NCBI GenBank assembly: GCA_023391175.1
Contig: JAEWBL010000665.1
Location: 1 to 6,296, forward strand
DNA from: Pseudomonadota bacterium
Lineage (GTDB): Bacteria; Pseudomonadota; Alphaproteobacteria; Rhizobiales; Xanthobacteraceae
Direction: 5' to 3'
DNA: 6,296 nucleotides
Shown here: positions 1-5,918 of the stretch, piece by piece
Position numbering within the stretch: the stretch's first letter is position 1
How the letters are laid out: each line of letters starts with the position of its first letter
The notes under the pieces: model-generated
The model's database searches: none
Seen by the model: the letters and a program-made list of their open reading frames with translations, nothing else
What the model was told of the DNA's origin: nothing
Position numbers and translations under genes: made by a program

Positions 1-983
1 ATGCGAATGACCGGCACGGCTTCCGACCAGTTCGGGCCCAGCGCCAAATGCACGAGGGGAGCGGCAATCAAGCTCAGCCCGAGGGCGGCCGGCAGCACGA
101 GCAGGCAAACCGCGGAAAAGGATTCAACCACGCTCTCCAACACACTGCGGCCGGTATTGTGCATTGCTGAAAAGCCAGGCAGCAATGCACGGCATATCGG
201 CTGGACCAGCTCGCTGGTGGTCAGGCTGGAGATTTCTGTGCCAAGCCGGAAGACGCCAACCTGTGTGATCCCCAGGCACCGGCTGATGACAAAGGCATCG
301 GCCTGATCCCGCAAGAAGCCGGCAACGCTGGCAATCCAGATCCACACGGAAAAGCTGATCAGCTTTCGCCATTCCGCCAGAGTGAAGCCGGGCCGATAGG
401 GGTGCATCGTGTAGCTCATGACCACGCGGATCACGCGGGACGCGCAAATGCCCGCGACCAGCGCCCAGTAGCTGTCGGTTACCAGAGCCCAGGCAAAGGT
501 GACCACCGAGGTGGTCACACGGGCCGTCATGAACAGCACAAACTCCCGGTCGAACGCCAAATCCTTGCGGAAGGCAACGGTGCCGATGTTCTCAAAGCCC
601 TGCAGCACCGCGACCGCGCCGATCACATAAAGCACAGCCTCCAACCGGTCATCTGCGAAGAAATCGGCGACGATCGGCGCACTCAGCGCAACGATCAGAC
701 CGGTCAACACGCCGCGGATCACCGTCATGGTGAAGGCTGTGTCGTAGAGCTTGCGGTCCACCCCGCTTTCCCGGATGAGCGCAAGCTGAAGCCCCATCAT
801 TCCCAGCGCCTCGACCGCACCGGCGATGGTCGTCGCAAGAGCGACCAAGCCGAAATCATCCGGCAGCAGCAATCGCGCCATCACGAGCATGCTGACGATG
901 CCAACGCCGCGGGTTGCCAGACGCAGGAAAATCATCCAGCCAGCACCAACCGCGACCTTTTTCTTCAAAGTGGCGTCGGACAC
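1..983 (-). CDS. Polysaccharide/oligosaccharide flippase, MOP superfamily (partial, C-terminus outside window)
   Basis: An inner-membrane flippase of the Wzx/WzxC kind, expected to move undecaprenyl-linked glycan units from the cytoplasmic to the periplasmic face. I translated this frame by hand; it is open from the GTG at 983 to the window edge and gives 327 complete residues. A basic N-terminus (LKKKVAVGAGW, residues 6-16) leads into the family-typical stretch MARLLLPDDFGLVALA (35-50), followed by GLQLALI near 64-70. Hydrophobic segments lie near residues 14-36, 44-66, 90-110, 115-135, 150-168, 170-190, 210-225 and 290-315. The loop YRPGFTLAEWRKLISFS (196-212) is typical of the polysacc_synt_3/WzxC group. 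Full members have roughly 450-500 residues, so about a third is missing. The GTG start is chosen because GAAAGG lies 9 nt upstream and the protein then begins MSDATLKKK; another GTG at 1019 is in frame but sits inside a palindrome. The family call is confident; the substrate is unknown. Confidence 0.9.
   Translation of the reverse strand, partial: MSDATLKKKVAVGAGWMIFLRLATRGVGIVSMLVMARLLLPDDFGLVALATTIAGAVEALGMMGLQLALIRESGVDRKLYDTAFTMTVIRGVLTGLIVALSAPIVADFFADDRLEAVLYVIGAVAVLQGFENIGTVAFRKDLAFDREFVLFMTARVTTSVVTFAWALVTDSYWALVAGICASRVIRVVMSYTMHPYRPGFTLAEWRKLISFSVWIWIASVAGFLRDQADAFVISRCLGITQVGVFRLGTEISSLTTSELVQPICRALLPGFSAMHNTGRSVLESVVESFSAVCLLVLPAALGLSLIAAPLVHLALGPNWSEAVPVIR
159..190. repeat. Perfect 10-bp inverted repeat inside the flippase gene
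   Basis: GTGCATTGCT (159-168) and AGCAATGCAC (181-190) are exact complements separated by 12 nt. It falls within the flippase codons for about residues 265-275 and would form a stable mRNA hairpin. Confidence 0.6.
499..518. repeat. 20-bp near-perfect palindrome inside the flippase gene
   Basis: GTGACCACC (499-507) and GGTGGTCAC (510-518) are perfect 9-bp arms around a 2-bp centre. It encodes V-T-T-S-V-V-T (residues 156-162), so the symmetry may come from repetitive Val/Thr codons. Confidence 0.6.
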
Positions 984-992
984 GGGAGAAGA

Positions 993-998
993 CCTTTC
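993..998 (-). promoter_or_regulatory. Ribosome binding site supporting the GTG start of the flippase
   Basis: GAAAGG on the minus strand, 9 nt before the GTG at 983. It is a moderate Shine-Dalgarno match at acceptable spacing and is the main reason for choosing this start over the in-frame GTG at 1019. Confidence 0.5.
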
Positions 999-1004
999 AA
1001 GAGT

Positions 1005-1019
1005 GTGCAAATATTGCAC
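1005..1019. promoter_or_regulatory. Palindrome GTGCAA-ATA-TTGCAC upstream of the flippase, possible operator
   Basis: A perfect inverted repeat with 6-bp arms and a 3-bp AT spacer, 22 bp before the flippase start codon. It is an AT-rich island in otherwise GC-rich DNA. Size and symmetry suit a dimeric regulator site or part of a promoter for the flippase. I could not identify a convincing -35/-10 pair around it, so the regulatory role is inferred from symmetry and position only. Confidence 0.3.
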
Positions 1020-1197
1020 GCGTCACGTGGTGCGGCATCCAAGCGGCAGCGGTGTGCCGGCAGGGTGCTGCGGCTGACACAGCCTCGGGCGTGGCCGGGA
1101 CTTCGCCCTCTGCCCTCCTTGGCTGGGCGTGCGCATCGACACCGCGTCGCCAAGCCCGCTGACTGTGACACTGACAAAAGCATTGCGATCATGTCCT

Positions 1198-1216
1198 GGG
1201 TTTTGGGAGGGGAGGG
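1198..1216 (+). other. G-quadruplex motif (G3-N4-G3-N1-G4-N1-G3)
   Basis: The plus strand reads GGG TTTT GGG A GGGG A GGG, a canonical four-tract G4 pattern with loops of 4, 1 and 1 nt. It lies 36 bp past the ligase stop codon. Transcription here is on the minus strand, so the G-rich strand is the template and the RNA carries the C-rich complement. A folded G4 there could slow RNA polymerase between the ligase and the flippase; this is an inference. Confidence 0.5.
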
Positions 1217-1251
1217 CCTGCACAAGACCAAGGCGGCTGGCGCTGTCGCCA

Positions 1252-2571
1252 TCACGCCCTGACCGGCACCGCCACAAATGCCTTGCTCCTGCTCCGGGCG
1301 GTGCCTGGCACAGGCATGACGATGTGCCGCAGCGATGCCGCCGCTGCACACAGCACATAAAACAGCTCGAAATAGGCAAGGCTGAGGGCGGTTCCGGTGA
1401 CGGCATAGACAACCACGCTCAACCGCAATGCACCGGCCAGGTGAAATGCCCACTCCAACCCGGGCTTTCTTCGGCAAAATGCCCGCACTTTGGACAGGCT
1501 GCCCAGTGTGGTGATGATCACGCCCAAGAAAACCCCAAGCCCGACAAATCCCAAATCGCCCAGCATCTCGAAATAGATGCTGTGAGCGGCCGTTGGCGTC
1601 GACAATGGCTCTGGCGTTGAAATAAAGCTAAGCAGTTGGAATTTTTGACTGTACAGATGCCAGAAATGAGCGGTCTGGACAGCACGAAAGCCTCCCCCGA
1701 GCAGGGGGTGGTCGAGGGCAATCAATGTGCTGATCTTCCATGCGACCACCCGCCCCATGAAGGAGGCGTCCTCGCCGGCATTGTCGATCGTGTTCATGCG
1801 CTCGAACCAGGTATCTGGGGTGAGCAGCAGCAACAGCCCGGCGAGCACGCCCAGGAGGATCAGATTGACGATTTTTCGCCGGGTCATCATGATGTAGCTG
1901 ACGGCAATGACCAGCAGACCGATGAAGCCGCCGCGTGAATAGGTCCCGATCACAGACACGGTGCACAGCAGCAAGCTGCCAAGAAGTGCCAGCTTGACGA
2001 TTTTCTCTTCGGTCTGGCTGTAGAGATAGCCGAGCACCGGAATCACCATCAAAATCGCACCAGCGAAATGATTGTTGTCGCCGAGAAGCGGAATTTCAGG
2101 CTTGTGCCGTCCACCTGACAGGATGACTTTCAACCCCTCATTCAGTCCATTGTAGCCCATGCTGAGCACCACGATCAAAAGCAGCGCATGCAAACGCAGC
2201 CGCGTGTTGGTGAGCGCGGTCAGCACCAAGAACAGCACCACCATCTTGATCAGCCGGTCATAAATTTCCCATCCGGCCTCCGGCACCACGCTGCCACTGA
2301 CCATCGACACGCCGCCGAGCAGGACCAGCCCGATCAGCAGGTAGGCTGTGCTGTTGAGGCGAAGGGTGGCGCCTTGCCGGTTGAGCAGCAGGGCGACCAG
2401 GGTGATGCCGGCGACAAGCTTGTTGAGCGGAATGCTCCCCATGAAGCCATACAGGTAGGTGGTGGGTGTCAGCAGGGCGACCCACACCCACAGCAGGCTC
2501 CCGATATAGGCGTGCATGATCGCCCAGGGCAGAGTGGCAACCATGCAGCACATAAAGATGATGTCGCGCAT
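1252..2571 (-). CDS. O-antigen ligase-like protein, exosortase A system-associated (Wzy/WaaL superfamily)
   Basis: A polytopic inner-membrane protein of 439 residues, the usual size for the putative O-glycosylation ligase of exosortase A loci (TIGR03097-type, Wzy_C superfamily). Such proteins are thought to transfer or polymerise undecaprenyl-linked glycans at the periplasmic face. The N-terminus MRDIIFMCCMVATLPWAIMH followed by AYIGSLLWVWVALLTPTTYLYGF is very like that family. Further family landmarks are GDNNHFAGAILMVIP (164-178), YSRGG (211-215), ERMNTI (257-262), SFMGRVVAWK (270-279), HPLLGGGF (288-295) and AHSIYFEMLGDLGFVGLG (329-346). The arginine of YSRGG and His330 correspond to residues important in WaaL-type enzymes. 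About ten to twelve membrane segments are visible, and the last 25 residues are basic and cytoplasm-like. No strong Shine-Dalgarno precedes the ATG at 2571; the start is chosen from the family-like N-terminus. The ORF before it ends 42 bp upstream, suggesting cotranscription. Acceptor and glycan are unknown. Confidence 0.9.
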   Translation of the reverse strand: MRDIIFMCCMVATLPWAIMHAYIGSLLWVWVALLTPTTYLYGFMGSIPLNKLVAGITLVALLLNRQGATLRLNSTAYLLIGLVLLGGVSMVSGSVVPEAGWEIYDRLIKMVVLFLVLTALTNTRLRLHALLLIVVLSMGYNGLNEGLKVILSGGRHKPEIPLLGDNNHFAGAILMVIPVLGYLYSQTEEKIVKLALLGSLLLCTVSVIGTYSRGGFIGLLVIAVSYIMMTRRKIVNLILLGVLAGLLLLLTPDTWFERMNTIDNAGEDASFMGRVVAWKISTLIALDHPLLGGGFRAVQTAHFWHLYSQKFQLLSFISTPEPLSTPTAAHSIYFEMLGDLGFVGLGVFLGVIITTLGSLSKVRAFCRRKPGLEWAFHLAGALRLSVVVYAVTGTALSLAYFELFYVLCAAAASLRHIVMPVPGTARSRSKAFVAVPVRA

Positions 2572-2613
2572 CGGCGTGATCCATTCCAGGCGCGGAAGAT
2601 GGCGAACAGACGC

Positions 2614-2850
2614 TCACGCACGGCCGGGTCGAGGCGGCGGGCGGCGGGCGTGACGCCGGGGGGACGGTGCTGGCTGCCGGCCGGACGGGGGAGCGGACGG
2701 GGGACCGTCGGACGGAGGGCTGGCTGTTGCGACGGTGAAACGGAACAGCCCCACCGTGCCACCTGCCGTGCCGCGACGGTCATTGCCACGAAACCAGTGG
2801 ATGCAAACGACAAGAGCAACGAAGTTAGCGATCAGCGGCATCCATTCCAT
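2614..2850 (-). CDS. Small single-pass membrane protein with proline-rich tail, function unknown
   Basis: I do not recognise this 78-residue protein. It starts MEWMPLIANFVALVVCIHWF, with one short membrane segment at about residues 4-20, then a basic RGNDRRG stretch. A tail from about residue 45 consists mostly of proline, serine and arginine, including PPS repeats near 50-56. The ATG has an excellent GGGAGG ribosome binding site 5 nt upstream, and the ORF begins 26 bp before the end of the large enzyme gene, so translational coupling is likely. It ends 42 bp before the ligase, which lies in the same reading frame. The membrane N-terminus looks genuine. The proline-rich tail could partly reflect GC-rich sequence or a frameshift, because another frame over 2570-2640 also has very high third-position GC. 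It may be an accessory or scaffold of the glycan machinery, but that is only positional inference. Confidence 0.6.
   Translation of the reverse strand: MEWMPLIANFVALVVCIHWFRGNDRRGTAGGTVGLFRFTVATASPPSDGPPSAPPSGRQPAPSPRRHARRPPPRPGRA
2682..2704. repeat. Short tandem repeat, 11-mer twice at 12-bp period
   Basis: CGGACGGGGGA occurs at 2682-2692 and again at 2694-2704, with a related CGGACGGAGGG following. On the minus strand this encodes the proline/serine repeat (PPS-x-PPS) in the tail of the small membrane ORF. In-frame 12-bp units allow repeat-number change without breaking the frame. Confidence 0.6.
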
Positions 2851-5524
2851 AAGGGCCTCCCAGGACAGGGGTCTGGCGTGGCACGATCGCCCAGGTCGGA
2901 TCGGTGGCAAAGTCGATGGCGGTGTCGCGGCGCAGCCGGTCATAGGCCGCGGCGGCACCGTCCACGCCCAAATCGGCGGCGACGGCCAGCATCGCCAAAG
3001 ACACAGCGACATAGCCCCCGGGCGAGTTCGGGTAGCCATCGGTGATGGTGGCTGGGCAGCGTGTGATCTCGGGCCAGTTCAGCCGGTGCAGGTCCCGCCA
3101 ATTGGCAATGAACCGATTGTCGGGGCCGCGGATTTTGATGTAGTAGGCCGGGGCCTGAGCCCGGCAATATCCCTGGGCCTCATGCGTCCAGCGGCCGACC
3201 GTGGCGCGGCTCAGCCAGTGAAAATACTGCTCCGCCAGTGGCTCGCCCGATTGGGCCAGCCAGCCGATGACGAGCGCCAGGAAATCATTTTGCCACGGCC
3301 CGGTGAGGCCAACCGCGTCCCCCTTTTCCACCCAGCCAAGGGGAGAGATCGCCCCCTGGTCCGGGTTGCGCGGATACTGCGTGACGTACCAGTCGAGATT
3401 GTTGGCCAGCTTGCGCGTGAAATACGCCTTCATGGGATGCTGGTCGGGCAGGATGTGCGCGGCTTCGCCCAGCACACGCATGCCCCAGGCTTGCCCGCGG
3501 ACCTGCTCATCGGACAGCAGCGCCAAGCTGCCGCCGCGGTAGTCCGACGGGTGCATGCCGATCGACCAGTTGGCCCAGAACATCAGCTCGTCAAGATAGT
3601 AGCGCTCCCCCGTCACCAGATAGGGGACATAGGCGAGCGATGGCTGGTGTGACACGTCGACGGTCCAAGGCGTGTCGGCGTTGTCCATCGCCGGCATCGC
3701 GTCTGGTCCTTGCTGGTTCGGGATCAACCGCAGGTCGGGATGATCGTCCAAGCTGACCGGCTGGTCGGTCTTGCGGTCACGGTAATGGATGGGCGCGCTG
3801 CCACCGGCGTCGGCATTGGCCAGCATCAATGCCTTTGCCCGCGGGTCTTGGCTCAAAAGATACAGCACCGTCCAACGCGGCAGCGGGCCGATGTCGCTGC
3901 GCCCGCCGGTGGTTGGCATGTAAGGGGTGAGCGTCGCGGTGCCCATTGGCCTGGTGCCGGCCCGCGCCAAGGCCTGCCCCTCGGCCTGCAGGGTGGCCTC
4001 TGGAATTTTCAGCCTGGTGTCGTAATTCCAAACAGCCCGGCTTTTGACCAGATAGGACAGATTGTGGCGGACATGGACGCTTGGCGTCTGCCCTGTCCAG
4101 CGCACGGTGTGCCAGCGGGCATGGTGGTGATGCGTCAGGTCCTGGACGCCGAACGCCTCACTGCCGTCCAGCAGAAGCTGCAGGTTGTAGGTGAGATTGC
4201 CAGCGCCAGGTTCGTAGGTCCAGGCATTCTCGACCGCCGCATCGACGCGCACCGTCTCCACGCCAGCGTATGACCGGACGGCAAAGCGCGCGGTGAGCTG
4301 GGGGTGGGGCGTGCCGCTGGCCTCCTCGACAAACGCAACGGTCTGCGTGGTTTCCGACACAACCGGACCAGCCAGCCACGCGTTCGCAAGGCGTCCACCC
4401 GAGGCTGAGGCGACAAACCGGCGCGACGGCTGCCAGGCCTGCACCACCGTTGCCCGCAGGCTCGCTTGACCGCCATAGAGGAACTGCACGGCGAAGGACC
4501 GCCCGGGCCGTTCACGGCTGGTGACCCACAGATGCTCGTAACCGCCGCCCTCTCCGACCTTGTAAGCACGGAAATTGCGGCCTTGGTTGATGAGCGCCAT
4601 GAAGGCTTCGGCAATCCGGCTGAGCGTCGGATAAGCTCCGCCCTCCAGCTCGCGTGAGATCGTCAGGGTATAGCGGTCCTCCGGGGCCTCACCAAGGGCA
4701 ATGGTCACGGTTTCTCCGGCCAGGAACGGGCGTCCTGGGTTGTACCCAGTCCGGTCGCCGAAGGTGATCATGCTCAGCTGTGCGGCATAGATCGTGGCCA
4801 CGGCTTTGATCGTGATGTCGGGCGGCGGGACCATGACCTCCGCTCGTCCAGCTGGCATGCCCAGGAAAAAATCGATGCGGTCGCGGTTATGGGCCGCCAG
4901 GGATGGCAGCACGGTGGAGAGCACGGCAAAGCGCAAGGAGCCATCGGCAAAGGTTGCGGGCTGATCGATCTGGAGCGGCAGCGCTCCACCGCGGCCATCC
5001 CGGGCGAGAAGGGTCGCTCCTTTGGGAACATCGCCCGCAAGAAAGGGCTGTCCAATCGTGAGCGGGACATGACGCTGCGCCTGGGCGCCACCCTCCACCT
5101 CGATGCAGGTCAAAGCCTTCGGTGCGCAGACGAGAGGCGGAGCATGGCTTCGGGCCGGTTCGGCCGTCGGCAGAGCGGGAGGCTGCGTTTTCACTTGAAG
5201 CGGCGCCGCAGCCTTGGGCGCCGGCAAAACCATGATTTCGCCGGCCGGGGTCCGATGCACCGCTGGCGGCTTCCCCGGGGCGGGTGGCAACTGCTGCGCC
5301 GACACCGCGCCCGCCATCAACAAGGCGAGGGCAACAGCAAGCGCCAGCAAAGGCGGCAGAGCCAAGAGCACGCGCTCACCGGGTGAAAGCGCCTTGTCAT
5401 CCGGGACGACGGCCGCGCCCGATCGGGCAGGAGAGGCGTCAGGTGGTCGGGGGAAGACCCGGCCCTGCCGCGCGGCCGATGGCCCGGCACGACACGCTTC
5501 GTGATGGTGGTCGGCAGCATCCAT
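2825..5524 (-). CDS. Exported or membrane-anchored carbohydrate-active enzyme, PcRGLX/YetA-like (RIFT barrel plus alpha/alpha toroid)
   Basis: An 899-residue protein, probably a periplasmic polysaccharide lyase or hydrolase. Residues 1-51 are polar (His-rich MDAADHHHEA, then KALSPGER) and 52-73 form a strongly hydrophobic segment ending AGAVSA-QQ, which could be a signal peptidase site or a membrane anchor. Residues 77-130 are a Pro/Ala-rich linker. From about 150, HVPLTIGQPFLAGDVPKG and the DGSLRFAVLST box (194-204) resemble the N-terminal RIFT barrel of exo-rhamnogalacturonan lyase/YetA-like proteins. The middle (about 380-560) is beta-rich and includes a THHHHARWH run (464-472). The C-terminal third (HQPSLAYVPYLVTGERYYLDELMFWANW, from 626; GPWQNDFLALVIGWLAQSG, 742-760) looks like an alpha/alpha toroid. 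Cys133 and Cys140 could form a disulphide. The ATG at 5524 is the only in-frame ATG before the hydrophobic segment, with AAAAGG a rather distant 12 nt upstream; a GTG at 5371 would remove the polar N-terminus. Fold assignment is from memory of motifs; substrate and catalytic residues are not established. Confidence 0.7.
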   Translation of the reverse strand: MDAADHHHEACRAGPSAARQGRVFPRPPDASPARSGAAVVPDDKALSPGERVLLALPPLLALAVALALLMAGAVSAQQLPPAPGKPPAVHRTPAGEIMVLPAPKAAAPLQVKTQPPALPTAEPARSHAPPLVCAPKALTCIEVEGGAQAQRHVPLTIGQPFLAGDVPKGATLLARDGRGGALPLQIDQPATFADGSLRFAVLSTVLPSLAAHNRDRIDFFLGMPAGRAEVMVPPPDITIKAVATIYAAQLSMITFGDRTGYNPGRPFLAGETVTIALGEAPEDRYTLTISRELEGGAYPTLSRIAEAFMALINQGRNFRAYKVGEGGGYEHLWVTSRERPGRSFAVQFLYGGQASLRATVVQAWQPSRRFVASASGGRLANAWLAGPVVSETTQTVAFVEEASGTPHPQLTARFAVRSYAGVETVRVDAAVENAWTYEPGAGNLTYNLQLLLDGSEAFGVQDLTHHHHARWHTVRWTGQTPSVHVRHNLSYLVKSRAVWNYDTRLKIPEATLQAEGQALARAGTRPMGTATLTPYMPTTGGRSDIGPLPRWTVLYLLSQDPRAKALMLANADAGGSAPIHYRDRKTDQPVSLDDHPDLRLIPNQQGPDAMPAMDNADTPWTVDVSHQPSLAYVPYLVTGERYYLDELMFWANWSIGMHPSDYRGGSLALLSDEQVRGQAWGMRVLGEAAHILPDQHPMKAYFTRKLANNLDWYVTQYPRNPDQGAISPLGWVEKGDAVGLTGPWQNDFLALVIGWLAQSGEPLAEQYFHWLSRATVGRWTHEAQGYCRAQAPAYYIKIRGPDNRFIANWRDLHRLNWPEITRCPATITDGYPNSPGGYVAVSLAMLAVAADLGVDGAAAAYDRLRRDTAIDFATDPTWAIVPRQTPVLGGPYGMDAADR
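2856..2861 (-). promoter_or_regulatory. Strong ribosome binding site for the small membrane ORF
   Basis: GGGAGG on the minus strand, 5 nt before the ATG at 2850. It lies inside the last codons of the upstream 899-residue gene and is the clearest Shine-Dalgarno in the window. It is the main argument that the overlapping small ORF is translated. Confidence 0.7.
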
Positions 5525-5590
5525 TGCACAGCGATGCCTTTTTTTGCGTTATCCCCGCTCCGCCTGGATGTGGGAGCGCAGCAGATGTTC

Positions 5591-5630
5591 AGCGCTGACA
5601 AGCATGCTGCTGCACACCAGCCGTGATCAC
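5591..5630. repeat. Cluster of short perfect palindromes upstream of the large enzyme gene
   Basis: AGCGCT (5591-5596), AGCATGCT (5601-5608) and GTGATCAC (5623-5630) lie within 40 bp, 67-106 bp before the ATG at 5524. On the minus strand TGATC also repeats directly 8 bp apart (around 5625-5637). Position and symmetry suit regulator binding upstream of an operon; no known operator is recognised. Confidence 0.3.
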
Positions 5631-5820
5631 CCGATCATGCGGTCAGACGTGATGCGATTTGGTGTTAGGGCAGCCTCCTGAAATTCCCTCAACCCCAGCT
5701 TTCCGAGTCACAGACAGAGAAGGATGCAGAGCTCCCCCGAGCACAGCGGCGTCGCTGTCCCCCCACCTCTCCTCCAAAAGACATGATTTTTGCCAAGGCT
5801 TGCAGCGATGGCGCGACAGG

Positions 5821-5848
5821 CCTGCCGCAGCAGGGCCAAAGCGGCAGG
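5821..5848. repeat. Perfect 8-bp inverted repeat
   Basis: CCTGCCGC (5821-5828) and GCGGCAGG (5841-5848) are perfect complements around a 12-nt loop. It lies about 130 bp past the amidotransferase stop and has no T-tract on either side, so it may be an RNA hairpin or a chance GC-rich repeat rather than a standard terminator. Confidence 0.4.
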
Positions 5849-5888
5849 ATCAGGAGGGCGAGCGGGCTTTTGCGTTTGAGGCAGGCAG

Positions 5889-5918
5889 AAGACGGTCGGC
5901 TTGCCCGCCTCCCGTCTT
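5889..5918 (-). terminator. Possible hairpin terminator after the amidotransferase gene
   Basis: AAGACGG (5889-5895) pairs with CCGTCTT (5912-5918), and an inner GGC/GCC pair adds 3 bp after a 2x2 internal loop, leaving a 6-nt loop. It begins 57 bp past the stop at 5975. On the minus strand it is followed by a pyrimidine-rich but not T-rich stretch (CTGCCTGCC), so it is a weak intrinsic terminator at best, or a transcript 3'-end protecting structure. Confidence 0.3.

Larger units (their letters stand above)
984..1251. other. Intergenic gap between ligase and flippase, no gene seen
   Basis: A 268 bp stretch between the ligase stop and the flippase start. An ATG overlaps the ligase TGA (TGATG), but its frame yields a cysteine- and arginine-rich translation with no recognisable features, which runs past the flippase start. 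The minus-strand transcript just after the ligase stop is C-rich (CCCTCCCCTCCC within 1205-1216), which might favour Rho-dependent termination. No hairpin followed by a U-tract is visible. The flippase may therefore have its own promoter, or the gap may be a processed part of one long transcript. Confidence 0.5.

Noticed and set aside
965..1254. Possible gene starting at an ATG that overlaps the ligase stop (TGATG)
   Set aside because: The translation is Cys/Arg-rich without domain or membrane pattern, runs into the flippase start in another frame, and has no clear ribosome binding site.
402..1262. Long open frame on the plus strand (286 codons)
   Set aside because: It runs antisense to the flippase and the following gap; its translation is rich in His, Arg, Gln and Asp with no domain, typical of a GC-rich antisense shadow.
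2188..3652. Two long overlapping open frames on the plus strand (2188-3045 and 2735-3652)
   Set aside because: Both lie antisense to the ligase and large enzyme genes, whose family-like protein sequences are convincing; the plus-strand translations show no recognisable features.
2825..5524. MDAAD occurring at both the first and last residues of the large enzyme
   Set aside because: The match is five residues with different codons; it is most likely coincidence.
5517..5545. Terminator-like GCATC...GATGC stem followed by seven T on the plus strand
   Set aside because: The stem has only 5 bp with an 11-nt loop, it overlaps the start of a minus-strand gene, and no plus-strand gene ends here.
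5608..5625. Sigma-54-like GG-N10-GC spacing on the minus strand upstream of the large enzyme
   Set aside because: Only the GG and GC dinucleotides match; the rest of the -24/-12 consensus is absent.
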